DNA from: Rhodanobacteraceae bacterium
GTDB taxonomy: Bacteria; Pseudomonadota; Gammaproteobacteria; Xanthomonadales; Rhodanobacteraceae
Direction of reading: 5' to 3'
Length of the DNA stretch: 64,000 nucleotides
Assembly (NCBI GenBank): GCA_004299555.1
Contig: SCQU01000029.1
Span: forward strand, 186,001-250,000
In this document: piece after piece, positions 8,416-17,429 of the stretch
How the letters are laid out: each line of letters starts with the position of its first letter
How positions within the stretch are numbered: the stretch's first letter is position 1
Notes under the pieces: generated by a model
The model's input: only the letters and a program-made list of their open reading frames with translations
Database searches by the model: none
Told to the model about the DNA's origin: nothing
Made by a program: the position numbers and the translations under genes

Positions 8416-10842
8416 ATGCAGCCATCCAGCCACTCGAACCGCTCGTCCATTTCCCGCTTTCGTCCCCGTCGCACCGCCACCGCGCTCGGCACCCTCATGC
8501 TGGTGCCGGCCGTCGTGCTGGCCGCTCCGCCCGCGCCGCCAACCCCGGCGCGTCCCAAAACCCTGCAGACCATCGTCGTCACCGGTACGCGGGTGGTAGG
8601 GCGCACGGCGGCCGACTCGCTGGCGCCGGTCGATGTGCTGACCCAGCAGGATCTGGCGCGTACCGGCGCACCCGACCTCGATACCGCGTTGCGGATCCTG
8701 TTGCCATCGTTCAACTTTCCAACGCCTTCCCTGACCGATGCGACCGACGCGTCGGCGCCGGCGCAGCTGCGCGGCCTGTCGCCGGATGAGACGCTGGTGC
8801 TCGTCAACGGCAAGCGCCAGCACACCACCGCCATCCTCAACGACGCCGGCTGGTACATCGGCCGCGGATCATCGCCGGTCGATCTTGCTGCAATCCCGAT
8901 CAGTGCCATCGCGCGCATCGAGGTGCTGCGCGACGGCGCCGCGGCGCAATATGGGTCCGATGCCATCGCCGGCGTGATCAACGTCATCCTGAAAGGTGGC
9001 GCCGGCCCCGGCGCGGTGAACACCACCTATGGCCAGTACGCGGGCGGCCAGGGCGCGACGCGGCAGACCAGCGCCGATGGTGGGTTCAATCTCGGCCAGC
9101 GCGGCTGGATCCACCTGTCCGGCAATTACCTCAACCGGGACCAGACCAACCGTGCCCGCGCCGATTTTCGCTACCCGGGTGATCCGCGTTATGGCAGCGT
9201 GACCTTCCACTATGGCCTGCCGGGCGAAGTTGAAAAGCAGGGCGCGTTGAACGCGCAATACCAGCTTGGCGCGCACGCCACCTTGTACGCCTTCGGCATC
9301 TTCAACCGGCGGAATGTGTTGTCCTCGGCATTCTTCCGTGCCTTGACCGAGTATCAAACCGCGGAGCCTGCGGCTGCCAGGGTATACCCGACGGGCTACC
9401 TGCCCGCCGAACACAATGCGATCCAGGATGACACCGAGGTGCTGGGGATGCGCGGAGACGCCGGCGGCTGGCACTACGACGTCAGCGCGAACGCTGGCGG
9501 CAACCATTGGAAGCTCGACACCGACAACACCATCAACTACTCGCTTGGCGCGGCATCGCCGACACGGTTCTACATCGGCACGTTGGCGATTCGCCAGCAG
9601 GAACTGAACGCCGACTTCCGGCGCAGCTTCGATGCACCGTGGTACGGGCCGCTCAACGTCGCGTGGGGCCTGGCCTACCGGCACCAGCAATTCACGATCA
9701 GGCACGGCGATGCCGCGTCGTACTTTGGTACCGGCTCGCAGGGGTTTGCCGGCTTCCAGCCGCTGGATGCCGGTACGCACACGCGCGTGAACGCCGCCGA
9801 GTACGTGGATCTTGAGACCGGTTTGACGCGCAAGCTCTCGGTCGGCTTCGCCGCGCGCCACGAACACTACAGCGACTTTGGCGGCACCACGGTCTGGAAG
9901 CTGTCGGGGCGTTACGCGCCAACGCCGGTGGTGGCGCTGCGGGGGACGGTGTCCACCGGCTTCCGGGCGCCGTCCCTGCAGCAGGAGTTCTATTCCAGCA
10001 CCACCACGAACACGGTCGCCAACCCAACGACGGGCCAGCTGCAGCTTTTCGACATCCGCACCTTTCCGGTGTCGGATCCGGCTGCCATTGCACTGGGCGC
10101 CCAGCCCCTGCAGCCGGAGCAATCGCGGAACTACGGCATCGGCCTGGTGCTGACGCCGGCCCAGGGTCCGCAGGTCACGCTGGACTTGTACCAGATCGAC
10201 ATTCGCGACCGCATCCTTTTGAGCGGTACGCTGGTCGGCCCTGCGGTACAGGCCTACCTCGATTCGATTGGCATTCCGCAGGTCGAAGGTGGCAACTTCT
10301 TCACCAACGCCGCGTCGACGCGCACGCGTGGCGCGGACCTGGTCGCCGACTGGCCGGTGCAGCTTGCCGCCTCCAGGGTCAAATTCACCGGTGGGATCAA
10401 CTACAACAAGACCCGCATCCGCTCGATCCAACCCAATCCGCCGCAGCTGGCGCTGCAGGGTCTGGTGTTGCCCATCCTCAATCGCCAGGAGCAGGGCCTG
10501 ATCACCGTCGATACGCCGCGCACCAAGGCGTTCGTGGCTGCGGACTGGACGCGCGCGCGCTGGGTGCTGCATGGACAGCTCACGCGCTATGGCGGGTTCA
10601 CGGCGCTGAGCTCGGCGCCGGTTGGCGACCAGAGCTTCCCCGCCCGCGTATTGCTGGACGCGTCGGCGAGTTACCGCACCGGCCACTGGACGTTCACCGT
10701 CGGCGGCAACAACATCTTCAACACCTATCCCGCCAAAACCGACGCCGCCAACAATTTTGACGGCATGCTGGTGTATCACTTCCTGTCGCCGTTCGGCTTC
10801 AACGGCTCGTACTGGTACGCGCAGGCGGGCTATCGGTGGTAG
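8416..10842 (+). CDS. TonB-dependent outer-membrane receptor
   Basis: The protein is 808 residues from ATG 8416; an in-frame GTG at 8383 would add eleven. A signal peptide (RRTATALGTLMLVPAVVLA) is followed by a TonB-box-like segment (LQTIVVTGTR). The plug domain contains LRGLSPDETLVLVNGKRQH, EVLRDGAAAQYGSDAIAGVINVILK and related strands. The rest is a 22-strand β-barrel of typical size, ending in the aromatic residues GYRW expected for outer-membrane insertion. The substrate cannot be read from sequence. It converges on the oligomer-hydrolase gene, so a shared function is possible but unproven. Confidence 0.92.
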   Translation: MQPSSHSNRSSISRFRPRRTATALGTLMLVPAVVLAAPPAPPTPARPKTLQTIVVTGTRVVGRTAADSLAPVDVLTQQDLARTGAPDLDTALRILLPSFNFPTPSLTDATDASAPAQLRGLSPDETLVLVNGKRQHTTAILNDAGWYIGRGSSPVDLAAIPISAIARIEVLRDGAAAQYGSDAIAGVINVILKGGAGPGAVNTTYGQYAGGQGATRQTSADGGFNLGQRGWIHLSGNYLNRDQTNRARADFRYPGDPRYGSVTFHYGLPGEVEKQGALNAQYQLGAHATLYAFGIFNRRNVLSSAFFRALTEYQTAEPAAARVYPTGYLPAEHNAIQDDTEVLGMRGDAGGWHYDVSANAGGNHWKLDTDNTINYSLGAASPTRFYIGTLAIRQQELNADFRRSFDAPWYGPLNVAWGLAYRHQQFTIRHGDAASYFGTGSQGFAGFQPLDAGTHTRVNAAEYVDLETGLTRKLSVGFAARHEHYSDFGGTTVWKLSGRYAPTPVVALRGTVSTGFRAPSLQQEFYSSTTTNTVANPTTGQLQLFDIRTFPVSDPAAIALGAQPLQPEQSRNYGIGLVLTPAQGPQVTLDLYQIDIRDRILLSGTLVGPAVQAYLDSIGIPQVEGGNFFTNAASTRTRGADLVADWPVQLAASRVKFTGGINYNKTRIRSIQPNPPQLALQGLVLPILNRQEQGLITVDTPRTKAFVAADWTRARWVLHGQLTRYGGFTALSSAPVGDQSFPARVLLDASASYRTGHWTFTVGGNNIFNTYPAKTDAANNFDGMLVYHFLSPFGFNGSYWYAQAGYRW

Positions 10843-10870
10843 CAGGGGCTGGCCCGCGCCGAGGACAGCA

Positions 10871-10889
10871 ACCGGTGCAAGCCACCGGT
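10871..10889. terminator. possible bidirectional stem-loop between convergent genes
   Basis: ACCGGTG (10871-10877) and CACCGGT (10883-10889) form a perfect 7-bp stem with a 5-base loop. It sits in the 94-bp gap between the convergent TonB receptor and oligomer-hydrolase genes. No T-tract follows on either strand, so terminator function is uncertain. Confidence 0.3.
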
Positions 10890-10936
10890 GCGCGGGGTGC
10901 GCGCGTCGAGCCCGGAGCCAGTGAAATGCCAGCCGG

Positions 10937-12667
10937 TCAGAACCCCAATCCAAGGTGATCCGGGCGTAGCGGGTTCGCACCGCGGGGGCGTGCGTCTGGC
11001 GCCGGCGAATCGGGCAGTGGCGCACCGGACACGACGTGGGCATAGACGGCGTCGAGCGCCGCGTACCCGTATGGCAGCAACGGTACGTAGCGGTCGCCGA
11101 AACCCGGTAGCTGCAAAAACGCGTCGAAGTGCTGCGCATGAGGCACCCGCCAATAGCGCGGGCGACGGCCGTGGCTGCGTAGCCAATCGACATACGGCAC
11201 CGAGGTGAACGCAGCCGGTACCAGGCCATCGCCGTCGCCGTGCACGATCCAAATCGGCAATGCGGTGCGTGGCAAAGCGGCGTTGAGCGCCGCGATCGTG
11301 GCGCGCACACCCGCGGCGCGACGGTCACCCTCCCAGAGCGCACGCAGCAGCAGGATGCCCGGCGACGTCGGATCGCTCGATCCGTCCGTCCCTCCGGACA
11401 GCGCGACACCCGGGTGCGGCGGGATGCCGGTGCCGTCCGGCCACCAGGTAGCGCGCACGGCCGCACGGCTGAGCCCTGCCACCTCGCTGGCCCGGAAGGA
11501 GAACCCGCCGGGCATCGCGCCGACGCCGGTGCGAAGGTACGCGGACGCGTAGGTTGCGCCGATCGCGCGCCACATGTCGAACGCGGTGGAAAGCGCGGCG
11601 CTGTCGAGGGCCGCGTCCGTCCACCCGCCCTCGCGCAGATGTGCCAGTGCGGCGCTTGCCTGGGTGTCGGCGCTGCCATCGGGCAACAGGTTCCGCGCGG
11701 CAAGCAATTCCAACCGTGCGATCGACGCGGGCGGTACGTTCCCACCGGCACGCGCAAAGGGCACCGTCGCGAACCTCGGCGCCGCCAGGGCTGCAGGCAG
11801 CCAGAGCGCGGCCTCGGTCGCGTAGTCATAGAGCGCCCGGCCGTGACCTGGGGTGTGGACTTGCGGTTCCAGCGCGACCACGCCATCAAGCCACCCGCCC
11901 GCATCCACGCCAGCCGCCTGCAACACCGCACCGCCGCCGTTGGAAGTGCCGATGGCGATGATCCGGGTGTTTTCGGGTGTGAACGGCGCCAGATTGGGAA
12001 ACGCTTCGCCGAGCATCCCGAGGCCAAATTCAACTGCCTGCAGAACATCGGCGCCCCAGTCGGCTTCAGGATTATCCCGGGAGTGGGCATGCTTGACCGC
12101 AATGCCGTCCCCGGCGGAATACCCGCGCGGTTCGAGCTCCAGCACGGCGCTGCCCGCTTCCGCGCGGGTGCCATCGAGCGCCGCCCCCGTACCGTCACGG
12201 CAGTCGAAGTATCCGGAACCCGTACCCTTGTCGGTGTATACGACCGCGCAGCCCTTCGGGAGCCCCCAGGCACCGGCGAGGCCAATCGGCCCATACACGC
12301 CGCGCGAACCCGAGGATGGCGCTACCACCAGGCAGCGTGCCGTCGCATCGAAGTCATCCGGTACCTGGCACAGCACGCGGTGGGGCTGCATGGCGTGCGG
12401 CAGTTTCGCAAACGCACTGAACTCGCGCCCGGGGACGAATGGAACGCCCCCGTACACGGTGCCAAATCCCCCCAACGGGCCCAGATCGACGATGCCGTTC
12501 CAGCCCATCTGGATCGCGCGTCGGCGGAGTTCCGCGGGTGTTGGCGCGGTTGGATCAGCAAACGGTACCGGCGAACCCGCCAATCCTGCCAAGCCGAGTC
12601 CGGCGCTCAGCAGGTCGTCGCTGCCGTCATGTCTGGTACGCCGCACCTTATCGATCAGGAAATTCAT
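10937..12667 (-). CDS. D-(-)-3-hydroxybutyrate oligomer hydrolase
   Basis: The 576-residue protein resembles the 3HB-oligomer hydrolase family (EC 3.1.1.22) end to end: KVRRTRHDGSDDLLSAGLG, APTPAELRRRAI, SSGSRGVYG, KGCAVVYTDKG, VKHAHSRDNPEADWG, TSNGGG with probable nucleophile Ser242, IVHGDGDGLVP, and AQHFDAFLQLPGFGDRYVPL with the probable catalytic His. It cleaves oligomers of 3-hydroxybutyrate to monomers. Characterised enzymes are usually longer and have a signal or lipoprotein leader. This one starts directly at MNFLIDKVRR with GGAGG ten bases upstream, so it looks cytosolic. It overlaps the upstream tetR gene by 20 bases. Confidence 0.88.
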   Translation of the reverse strand: MNFLIDKVRRTRHDGSDDLLSAGLGLAGLAGSPVPFADPTAPTPAELRRRAIQMGWNGIVDLGPLGGFGTVYGGVPFVPGREFSAFAKLPHAMQPHRVLCQVPDDFDATARCLVVAPSSGSRGVYGPIGLAGAWGLPKGCAVVYTDKGTGSGYFDCRDGTGAALDGTRAEAGSAVLELEPRGYSAGDGIAVKHAHSRDNPEADWGADVLQAVEFGLGMLGEAFPNLAPFTPENTRIIAIGTSNGGGAVLQAAGVDAGGWLDGVVALEPQVHTPGHGRALYDYATEAALWLPAALAAPRFATVPFARAGGNVPPASIARLELLAARNLLPDGSADTQASAALAHLREGGWTDAALDSAALSTAFDMWRAIGATYASAYLRTGVGAMPGGFSFRASEVAGLSRAAVRATWWPDGTGIPPHPGVALSGGTDGSSDPTSPGILLLRALWEGDRRAAGVRATIAALNAALPRTALPIWIVHGDGDGLVPAAFTSVPYVDWLRSHGRRPRYWRVPHAQHFDAFLQLPGFGDRYVPLLPYGYAALDAVYAHVVSGAPLPDSPAPDARPRGANPLRPDHLGLGF

Positions 12668-13415
12668 GCTTCTGCTGCCTCCGTGGACGTCGCTGGGCGA
12701 CGCTGTCCGCTTCAGGATCAGCGGCTTGTGCGGTACCGCGGCGCGGCGGCGTACCCACCAGCCGCAACGCAAATTCCGTATAGCCGTCCGCCACCTGTGC
12801 CGCGGACAGCGCGTGGTCCGCTGAGAACCAGTACGCCACGCGCAGACCCATGCCGCCGATGGCCGCGACCGCAAGCCAAACGTCGGGAACGTGAAAGGTG
12901 TGATCGTGTACCCCGCGCTCGACGATCTCCCGCAGCAGCTCGACCGATTGGCGCCGCAACAGGAACGTACTCGCCCCGAGTTCCTTGCTGAGGGCGTGCA
13001 ACTCCGAGTTCGCGACGACCGCAAGCATCGGGTAGGTCGTATGAAAGCCGACGTGCGCCTGCACGTAGGCGATCAGCTGGTCGACCGGCCGGCCGCTTGT
13101 GCCGAGTACGGCGGTGCGCAGTCCCCGGTAATGTGCGTCGTGGCCGATCCGGCACAGTTCGGCGAGGATGTGTTCCTTCGACGCATAGTGCGCGTAGATC
13201 GTCGCCCCTTTGACGCCCACGGCCGCCGCGATGTCGCGCACCGACGTTGCCGCGTAGCCGCGCTCGGCGAACATCGTCAGCGCGACCTTCAAGACGCGTC
13301 CCTGGGTCCCGTGCCCTTCTGTCTCGGGCAGCAGATGCGCGGTCCGCGCCGCCAGGCGACGATTGCTTTCCTGGGCGCGGTGGCTAGCGACCGATAGGTT
13401 CACGCATTTCTCCAT
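12648..13415 (-). CDS. TetR-family transcriptional regulator
   Basis: The protein is 255 residues from ATG 13415, which has GAGGG five bases upstream; an in-frame GTG at 13421 is less well placed. The N-terminal helix-turn-helix reads VLKVALTMFAERGYAATSVRDIAAAVGVKGATIYAHY…, which is canonical TetR. The C-terminal part is a helical ligand-binding domain. It is co-oriented and overlapping with the oligomer-hydrolase gene and divergent from a TonB receptor. The natural inference is that it controls both and senses a product such as 3-hydroxybutyrate or its CoA ester. The ligand is not deducible. Confidence 0.9.
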   Translation of the reverse strand: MEKCVNLSVASHRAQESNRRLAARTAHLLPETEGHGTQGRVLKVALTMFAERGYAATSVRDIAAAVGVKGATIYAHYASKEHILAELCRIGHDAHYRGLRTAVLGTSGRPVDQLIAYVQAHVGFHTTYPMLAVVANSELHALSKELGASTFLLRRQSVELLREIVERGVHDHTFHVPDVWLAVAAIGGMGLRVAYWFSADHALSAAQVADGYTEFALRLVGTPPRRGTAQAADPEADSVAQRRPRRQQKHEFPDR

Positions 13416-13443
13416 TGACACCCTCTACTGCCGGTAGTACAAA
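13415..13443 (+). promoter_or_regulatory. candidate sigma-70 promoter for the second TonB receptor
   Basis: A perfect TTGACA (13415-13420) and TACAAA (13438-13443, four of six) are spaced 17 bases apart, predicting a start near 13450. The -35 box overlaps the first codons of the divergent tetR gene. Confidence 0.45.
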
Positions 13444-13455
13444 GATACCCGTACG

Positions 13456-13465
13456 AACGACCGTT
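13456..13465. promoter_or_regulatory. candidate TetR operator (inverted repeat)
   Basis: AACG-AC-CGTT is an inverted repeat in the tetR/TonB-receptor intergenic region, just downstream of the predicted start of transcription. Short AACG/CGTT half-sites with a two-base centre resemble operators of several TetR-family proteins, and repressor bound here would block the receptor promoter. The site is short and could be chance. Confidence 0.3.
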
Positions 13466-13528
13466 AGGCAATGGATAGGTGACGCGTCAAGGTCCTGGCC
13501 GACGGGGACGGCGCATCGGGAGGGTCCT

Positions 13529-15829
13529 ATGTCCTGCAGGTACATGCCTCTGGTATCCAGCGTGCTGGCTGCTGCCATCCTAATGGCACTTGGGAACGCG
13601 CCGGGCGCGCGTGCGGATCCGGCCGACCCACCGGCCGGGCAAGCGACGCCAGCGGCGCCGGCGGGCGGGCGATCGGCCGGACAACAAACACCGACCACCC
13701 TGCAGACGATCGTGGTGACCGCCACCCACCGGGTTGAATCCATCCAGCATGTTGCCGGAGGCGTCACCGCGCTGGGCGGCACGTTCCTCGATCAGATCCA
13801 CGCCAACAGCTTCGAGCAATTTGCTCCGTTCGTTCCCGGGCTGAGCTACGACTCGCTGGGGCCGACCAGTGACATCATCGCGATCCGCGGCGTGACCACC
13901 GGAGGAACCCAGCTCAGCAGCGGCATTGGGATGTACCTGGACCAAGTCCCGATCGGTGCCGGCACGCCGTTCGGCGTGGGGTTCCAGACGACACCGATCA
14001 ACACGTTCGACCTTGACCGGGTGGAGGTGCTGAAGGGCCCGCAGGGGACGCTCTATGGGGCCAATACCTTGGGTGGTGCCATCAAGTACGTGCCGGTGCT
14101 GCCGGACCTTGCGAACTTCGGCTTTCTGGCGTCAACCACCCTGTCCGGCACCGAGCACGCCGGCACCAACTACGGCGAGGATGTACTGCTGAATACGCCG
14201 CTCTCACCCGGCAAGGTTGCATTGCGCGTGGATGGGGTGCAGCAGTACGACAGCGGATTTGGCAACAACACCCTGCTTGGTATCGACAACCAGGGCTCTG
14301 CGCACACCACGATGGGGCGCGCCCAGCTTCTCGCGCAGATCAACCCGGACCTCAGCATCGACATCATGGCGTTCTCGCAAAAGATCCACGCCAGCGGCCT
14401 CAATGTGGATTTTCGCAACATCCAGGACAGCCAGCCCGTCGAAGGTACCTATGATCAAGAATTTGCGCTGCACCAGCCGACGTCGAGTTCGCTCAGGATG
14501 TTCTCCGGCATCGTCAACTGGAAAATGCCGTGGGCGACCTTCACTTCGATCAGCGCGTATCAGAACAACAACGGTACGTCGTTCACGGATCTAAGCGACA
14601 TCTACAACCCGGTCTTTGGACTGTTTGGCTTCCCGCCCTCCGTGTACGGGTTCCTGGTCGATACGACGACCAAGAAGACGACCCAGGAATTCCGGCTGGA
14701 ATCGCCCAAGGACCAGCGCTTCGAATGGCTGGCTGGCGCCTACTTTGACCACGAAACGACGCACGAGCTGGTGAACCTGCAGAACGCGAAGGACACCTCT
14801 GGCGCGTTGTTCGGTTTCTCGCCGTTCTTCGGCGCGCTGCCAAGCATGTATCGGGAATACTCCGTCTACGCGGATGGAACCTACCATTTCACGGACCGCT
14901 TCGACGTGACCATAGGTGCGCGCTACAGCCGCAACAGCCAACACTATCAGCAGTTCGCCAACGGCTGGCTGGTCGTACCGGTCGCGCCTGGGCTCACGAC
15001 GCACGAAGATGCCGCGTCGAAACAAAGCGTGACGACGTTCCTGTTCAATCCGCGCTATTTCATCACCAGAGACTTCATGGTGTACGCAAAGGCGGCGAGC
15101 GGCTACCGGCCGGGCGGACCCAACTTCGTGCTGCAACTTGGAAAGGGTGCTCCCACCTTCCAGCCGGACAAGCTGTGGAACTACGAGGTGGGCGAGAAAT
15201 CGACCTTGCTGGGCGGCCGCGCAACACTGAACGCGGACGTCTACGACATTGCCTGGTCGCGCATCCAGCTGACGGTCAACAACGGTGGCGTCAACCAGAT
15301 CGAGAACGGGGGCAGCGCGCGCATCAAGGGGGCAGAGATCAGTGCTGCGTTCAAGGCAACGCAGCACCTCACCTTTACCGCGTCGGGCGCGTGGACCGAC
15401 GCAAAACTCACCTCCGCGGTACCGGCCCTGGGGCTCTCACGGCCGGGCGCACGCCTGCCGTTCTCCGCGCGGCTCAACGTCGCCCTGGGGGCAAACTACG
15501 GGTTCAACGTCGGCAACCGCTCCAGCGGGCGGTTCACCGTAACCGATGCCTGGGTGGGCAACCGTACTGCCGGATACAAGGGAAGTCCCGTCGCACCGTA
15601 TTACCGCTTGCCCGGATACAACAATTTGAACCTGGACCTTGCGATCTTTGCCCCGCATGGCATCGAGATCGACGGCTTCCTGCACAACGCGCTCGACAAG
15701 GCCGGGCAGGTGTCTGCCACCACCGCGGCCAACGAGTACGATCCGCTGGCTCCGGTTCCCGTGGTACTGATCCAGCCGCGCACCATCGGCGTGCGCCTGA
15801 CCATCGCGATCGGAAACCCATACCAGTAG
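13529..15829 (+). CDS. TonB-dependent outer-membrane receptor
   Basis: The protein is 766 residues from ATG 13529, with GGAGG five bases upstream. A signal peptide (MPLVSSVLAAAILMALGNAPGARA region) precedes an Ala/Pro-rich linker and a TonB-box-like LQTIVVTATHR. The plug domain contains IRGVTTGGTQ and RVEVLKGPQGTLYGANTLGG, and a large β-barrel follows. Sequences of this style (FEQFAPFVPGLSYDS) are common among CirA/FyuA-type receptors of unknown substrate. The gene is divergent from tetR and the 3HB-oligomer hydrolase, making an oligomer or its breakdown product a plausible cargo. Confidence 0.92.
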   Translation: MSCRYMPLVSSVLAAAILMALGNAPGARADPADPPAGQATPAAPAGGRSAGQQTPTTLQTIVVTATHRVESIQHVAGGVTALGGTFLDQIHANSFEQFAPFVPGLSYDSLGPTSDIIAIRGVTTGGTQLSSGIGMYLDQVPIGAGTPFGVGFQTTPINTFDLDRVEVLKGPQGTLYGANTLGGAIKYVPVLPDLANFGFLASTTLSGTEHAGTNYGEDVLLNTPLSPGKVALRVDGVQQYDSGFGNNTLLGIDNQGSAHTTMGRAQLLAQINPDLSIDIMAFSQKIHASGLNVDFRNIQDSQPVEGTYDQEFALHQPTSSSLRMFSGIVNWKMPWATFTSISAYQNNNGTSFTDLSDIYNPVFGLFGFPPSVYGFLVDTTTKKTTQEFRLESPKDQRFEWLAGAYFDHETTHELVNLQNAKDTSGALFGFSPFFGALPSMYREYSVYADGTYHFTDRFDVTIGARYSRNSQHYQQFANGWLVVPVAPGLTTHEDAASKQSVTTFLFNPRYFITRDFMVYAKAASGYRPGGPNFVLQLGKGAPTFQPDKLWNYEVGEKSTLLGGRATLNADVYDIAWSRIQLTVNNGGVNQIENGGSARIKGAEISAAFKATQHLTFTASGAWTDAKLTSAVPALGLSRPGARLPFSARLNVALGANYGFNVGNRSSGRFTVTDAWVGNRTAGYKGSPVAPYYRLPGYNNLNLDLAIFAPHGIEIDGFLHNALDKAGQVSATTAANEYDPLAPVPVVLIQPRTIGVRLTIAIGNPYQ

Positions 15830-15985
15830 CCGGGTGTTTCAATGCCTGGCCGAAGGCGTGAAGGCGGGCGCCCGGGCGCGGGCGGCAGCCAAACCCCGGC
15901 GCACACCGCAGGCGGCACGCCGGCTCGCGCGGTGGCGCCGGTGCGGCGTGGACAGGGCCGGCCGGTGCCGTGGCCCAGCGCGCAC

Positions 15986-16645
15986 TCAGTCGATGCCGGC
16001 CCCGACGCGTTCGCGTTCGAGTTGCTCGAGGCGGTGCCAGCGGTTGACGATGGCGCAAAACAACGCGGCGGTGTGCTCGGTGTCGTACACCGCCGAATGC
16101 GCTGCGTTGGCATCCCATTCGAAGCCCGCGGCTTGCACCGCGCGCGAGAGCACGGTCTGGCCGTAGGCGAGGCCGCCGAGGGTGGCGGTGTCAAAGCACG
16201 AAAACGGGTGGAACGGGTTGCGCTTGTGCCCGGTGCGCTGCACGGCCGCGTTGAGAAAGCCGAGATCGAAGTGCGCGTTGTGGCCCACCAGGATCGCGCG
16301 CTGGCAGCCCGTCGCCCTGATCGCGGCCCGCACCGGTTTGAAGATCAGGTCCAGTGCCTCGCGTTCGGGCAGCGCGCCGCGCAGCGGCTGGTCAGGGTCG
16401 ATACCGTTGACCTCGAGTGACTTGGGATCAAGGTGTGAGCCTGGAAAGGCTTCCACCTGGGCCGAAACCACGGGCTCGGGCGTCACGACGCCCGAGCCGT
16501 CCATGCTGATGATGACGGCGGCGATTTCCAGCAACGCGTCGTGGCGCGCGTCAAAACCACCGGTTTCGACATCCACGACGACGGGCAGGAATCCGCGGAA
16601 GCGCGTGGAGATGTGCGCCGCATAGTTCTCAAGCTGTTTGTGCAT
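15986..16645 (-). CDS. rnt: ribonuclease T
   Basis: The 219-residue DEDDh exonuclease trims tRNA 3' ends and other structured RNAs. The ExoI residue D25-x-E27 is in VVDVETGG, ExoII D127 is in HNAHFD, and ExoIII H183 and D188 are in [14 protein letters not shown]. The segment [17 protein letters not shown] is characteristic of RNase T rather than DnaQ. Length is normal (E. coli 215). It lies 82 bases after nth on the same strand and is likely the last gene of that operon. Confidence 0.93.
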   Translation of the reverse strand: MHKQLENYAAHISTRFRGFLPVVVDVETGGFDARHDALLEIAAVIISMDGSGVVTPEPVVSAQVEAFPGSHLDPKSLEVNGIDPDQPLRGALPEREALDLIFKPVRAAIRATGCQRAILVGHNAHFDLGFLNAAVQRTGHKRNPFHPFSCFDTATLGGLAYGQTVLSRAVQAAGFEWDANAAHSAVYDTEHTAALFCAIVNRWHRLEQLERERVGAGID

Positions 16646-16727
16646 CCGGCCAGCTTAACAGCCCAGGCGCGGCAGCCCTGAATCGGCGCACCGTCGCGCG
16701 CGGCCGTGCGGGTTGCGCCGGCACCCC

Positions 16728-17369
16728 TCACGCGACGGGCGGGGTCTTGAACTTGTAGGCGCAAAGGTCGCGGATGGGGCATTCCGGACACTTGGGTTTG
16801 CGCGCGGTACACACATAGCGGCCGTGCAGGATCAGCCAGTGGTGCGCGTCCTGCTTGTAGGCGTCCGGAACCACTTTCGCCAGTTTGTCCTCGACCGCGC
16901 GTACGGTCTTGCCGCGCGCAAGGCCGGTGCGGTTGCAGACGCGGAAGATGTGGGTATCGACCGCGATGGCCGGCTCGCCAAAGACCACGTTGAGGATGAC
17001 GTTGGCGGTCTTGCGGCCGACGCCCGGCAGCGATTCCAGCGCCGCGCGGTCGCGGGGGACCCTGCCGGCGTGGCGCTCCAGCAGCAGCGCGCACAGGGCG
17101 ACGATGTTTTTTGCCTTGGTGTTGTAAAGGCCAATCGTCGCGATGTAGCGCTTCAACCCGGCTTCGCCAAGCGCGAGCATTTCCCCGGGTGTGTTGGCGA
17201 CCGGAAACAGGCGTCTGGTCGCCTTGTTGACACCGGTGTCGGTAGCTTGCGCCGACAGGATCACCGCGACCAGCAACTCGAAGGGCGTCCGATAGCGAAG
17301 TTCGGTGGTCGGGTGGGGATTCAGCTCCTGCAGACGGCGGAACAGTTCGGCGACGTCAGCACGTTTCAT
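16728..17369 (-). CDS. nth: endonuclease III (DNA glycosylase/AP lyase)
   Basis: The 213-residue enzyme removes oxidised pyrimidines. The helix-hairpin-helix reads LPGVGRKTANVILN with catalytic Lys120, and VDTHIFRV supplies Asp138; both have E. coli numbering. Four cysteines (C187, C194, C197, C203; spacing C-x6-C-x2-C-x5-C) bind the [4Fe-4S] cluster. It follows a set of Fe-S genes related to Rnf/Rsx on the same strand. That echoes the E. coli rsxABCDGE-nth order, although most rsx genes are missing here. Confidence 0.95.
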   Translation of the reverse strand: MKRADVAELFRRLQELNPHPTTELRYRTPFELLVAVILSAQATDTGVNKATRRLFPVANTPGEMLALGEAGLKRYIATIGLYNTKAKNIVALCALLLERHAGRVPRDRAALESLPGVGRKTANVILNVVFGEPAIAVDTHIFRVCNRTGLARGKTVRAVEDKLAKVVPDAYKQDAHHWLILHGRYVCTARKPKCPECPIRDLCAYKFKTPPVA

Positions 17370-17429
17370 GGGTCGGATCCGTGGTGCCGCTGTTGTGGAC
17401 AGTCAGGCCGTGGATGGCCGTTCCGAGTT

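Noticed and set aside
8869-12294. Very long open frame (over 1100 codons) on the minus strand across the first TonB receptor and the hydrolase gene.
   Set aside because: It runs antisense to the receptor and in another frame of the hydrolase; Arg/Pro/Ala-rich with no domain. A by-product of GC-rich codon use.
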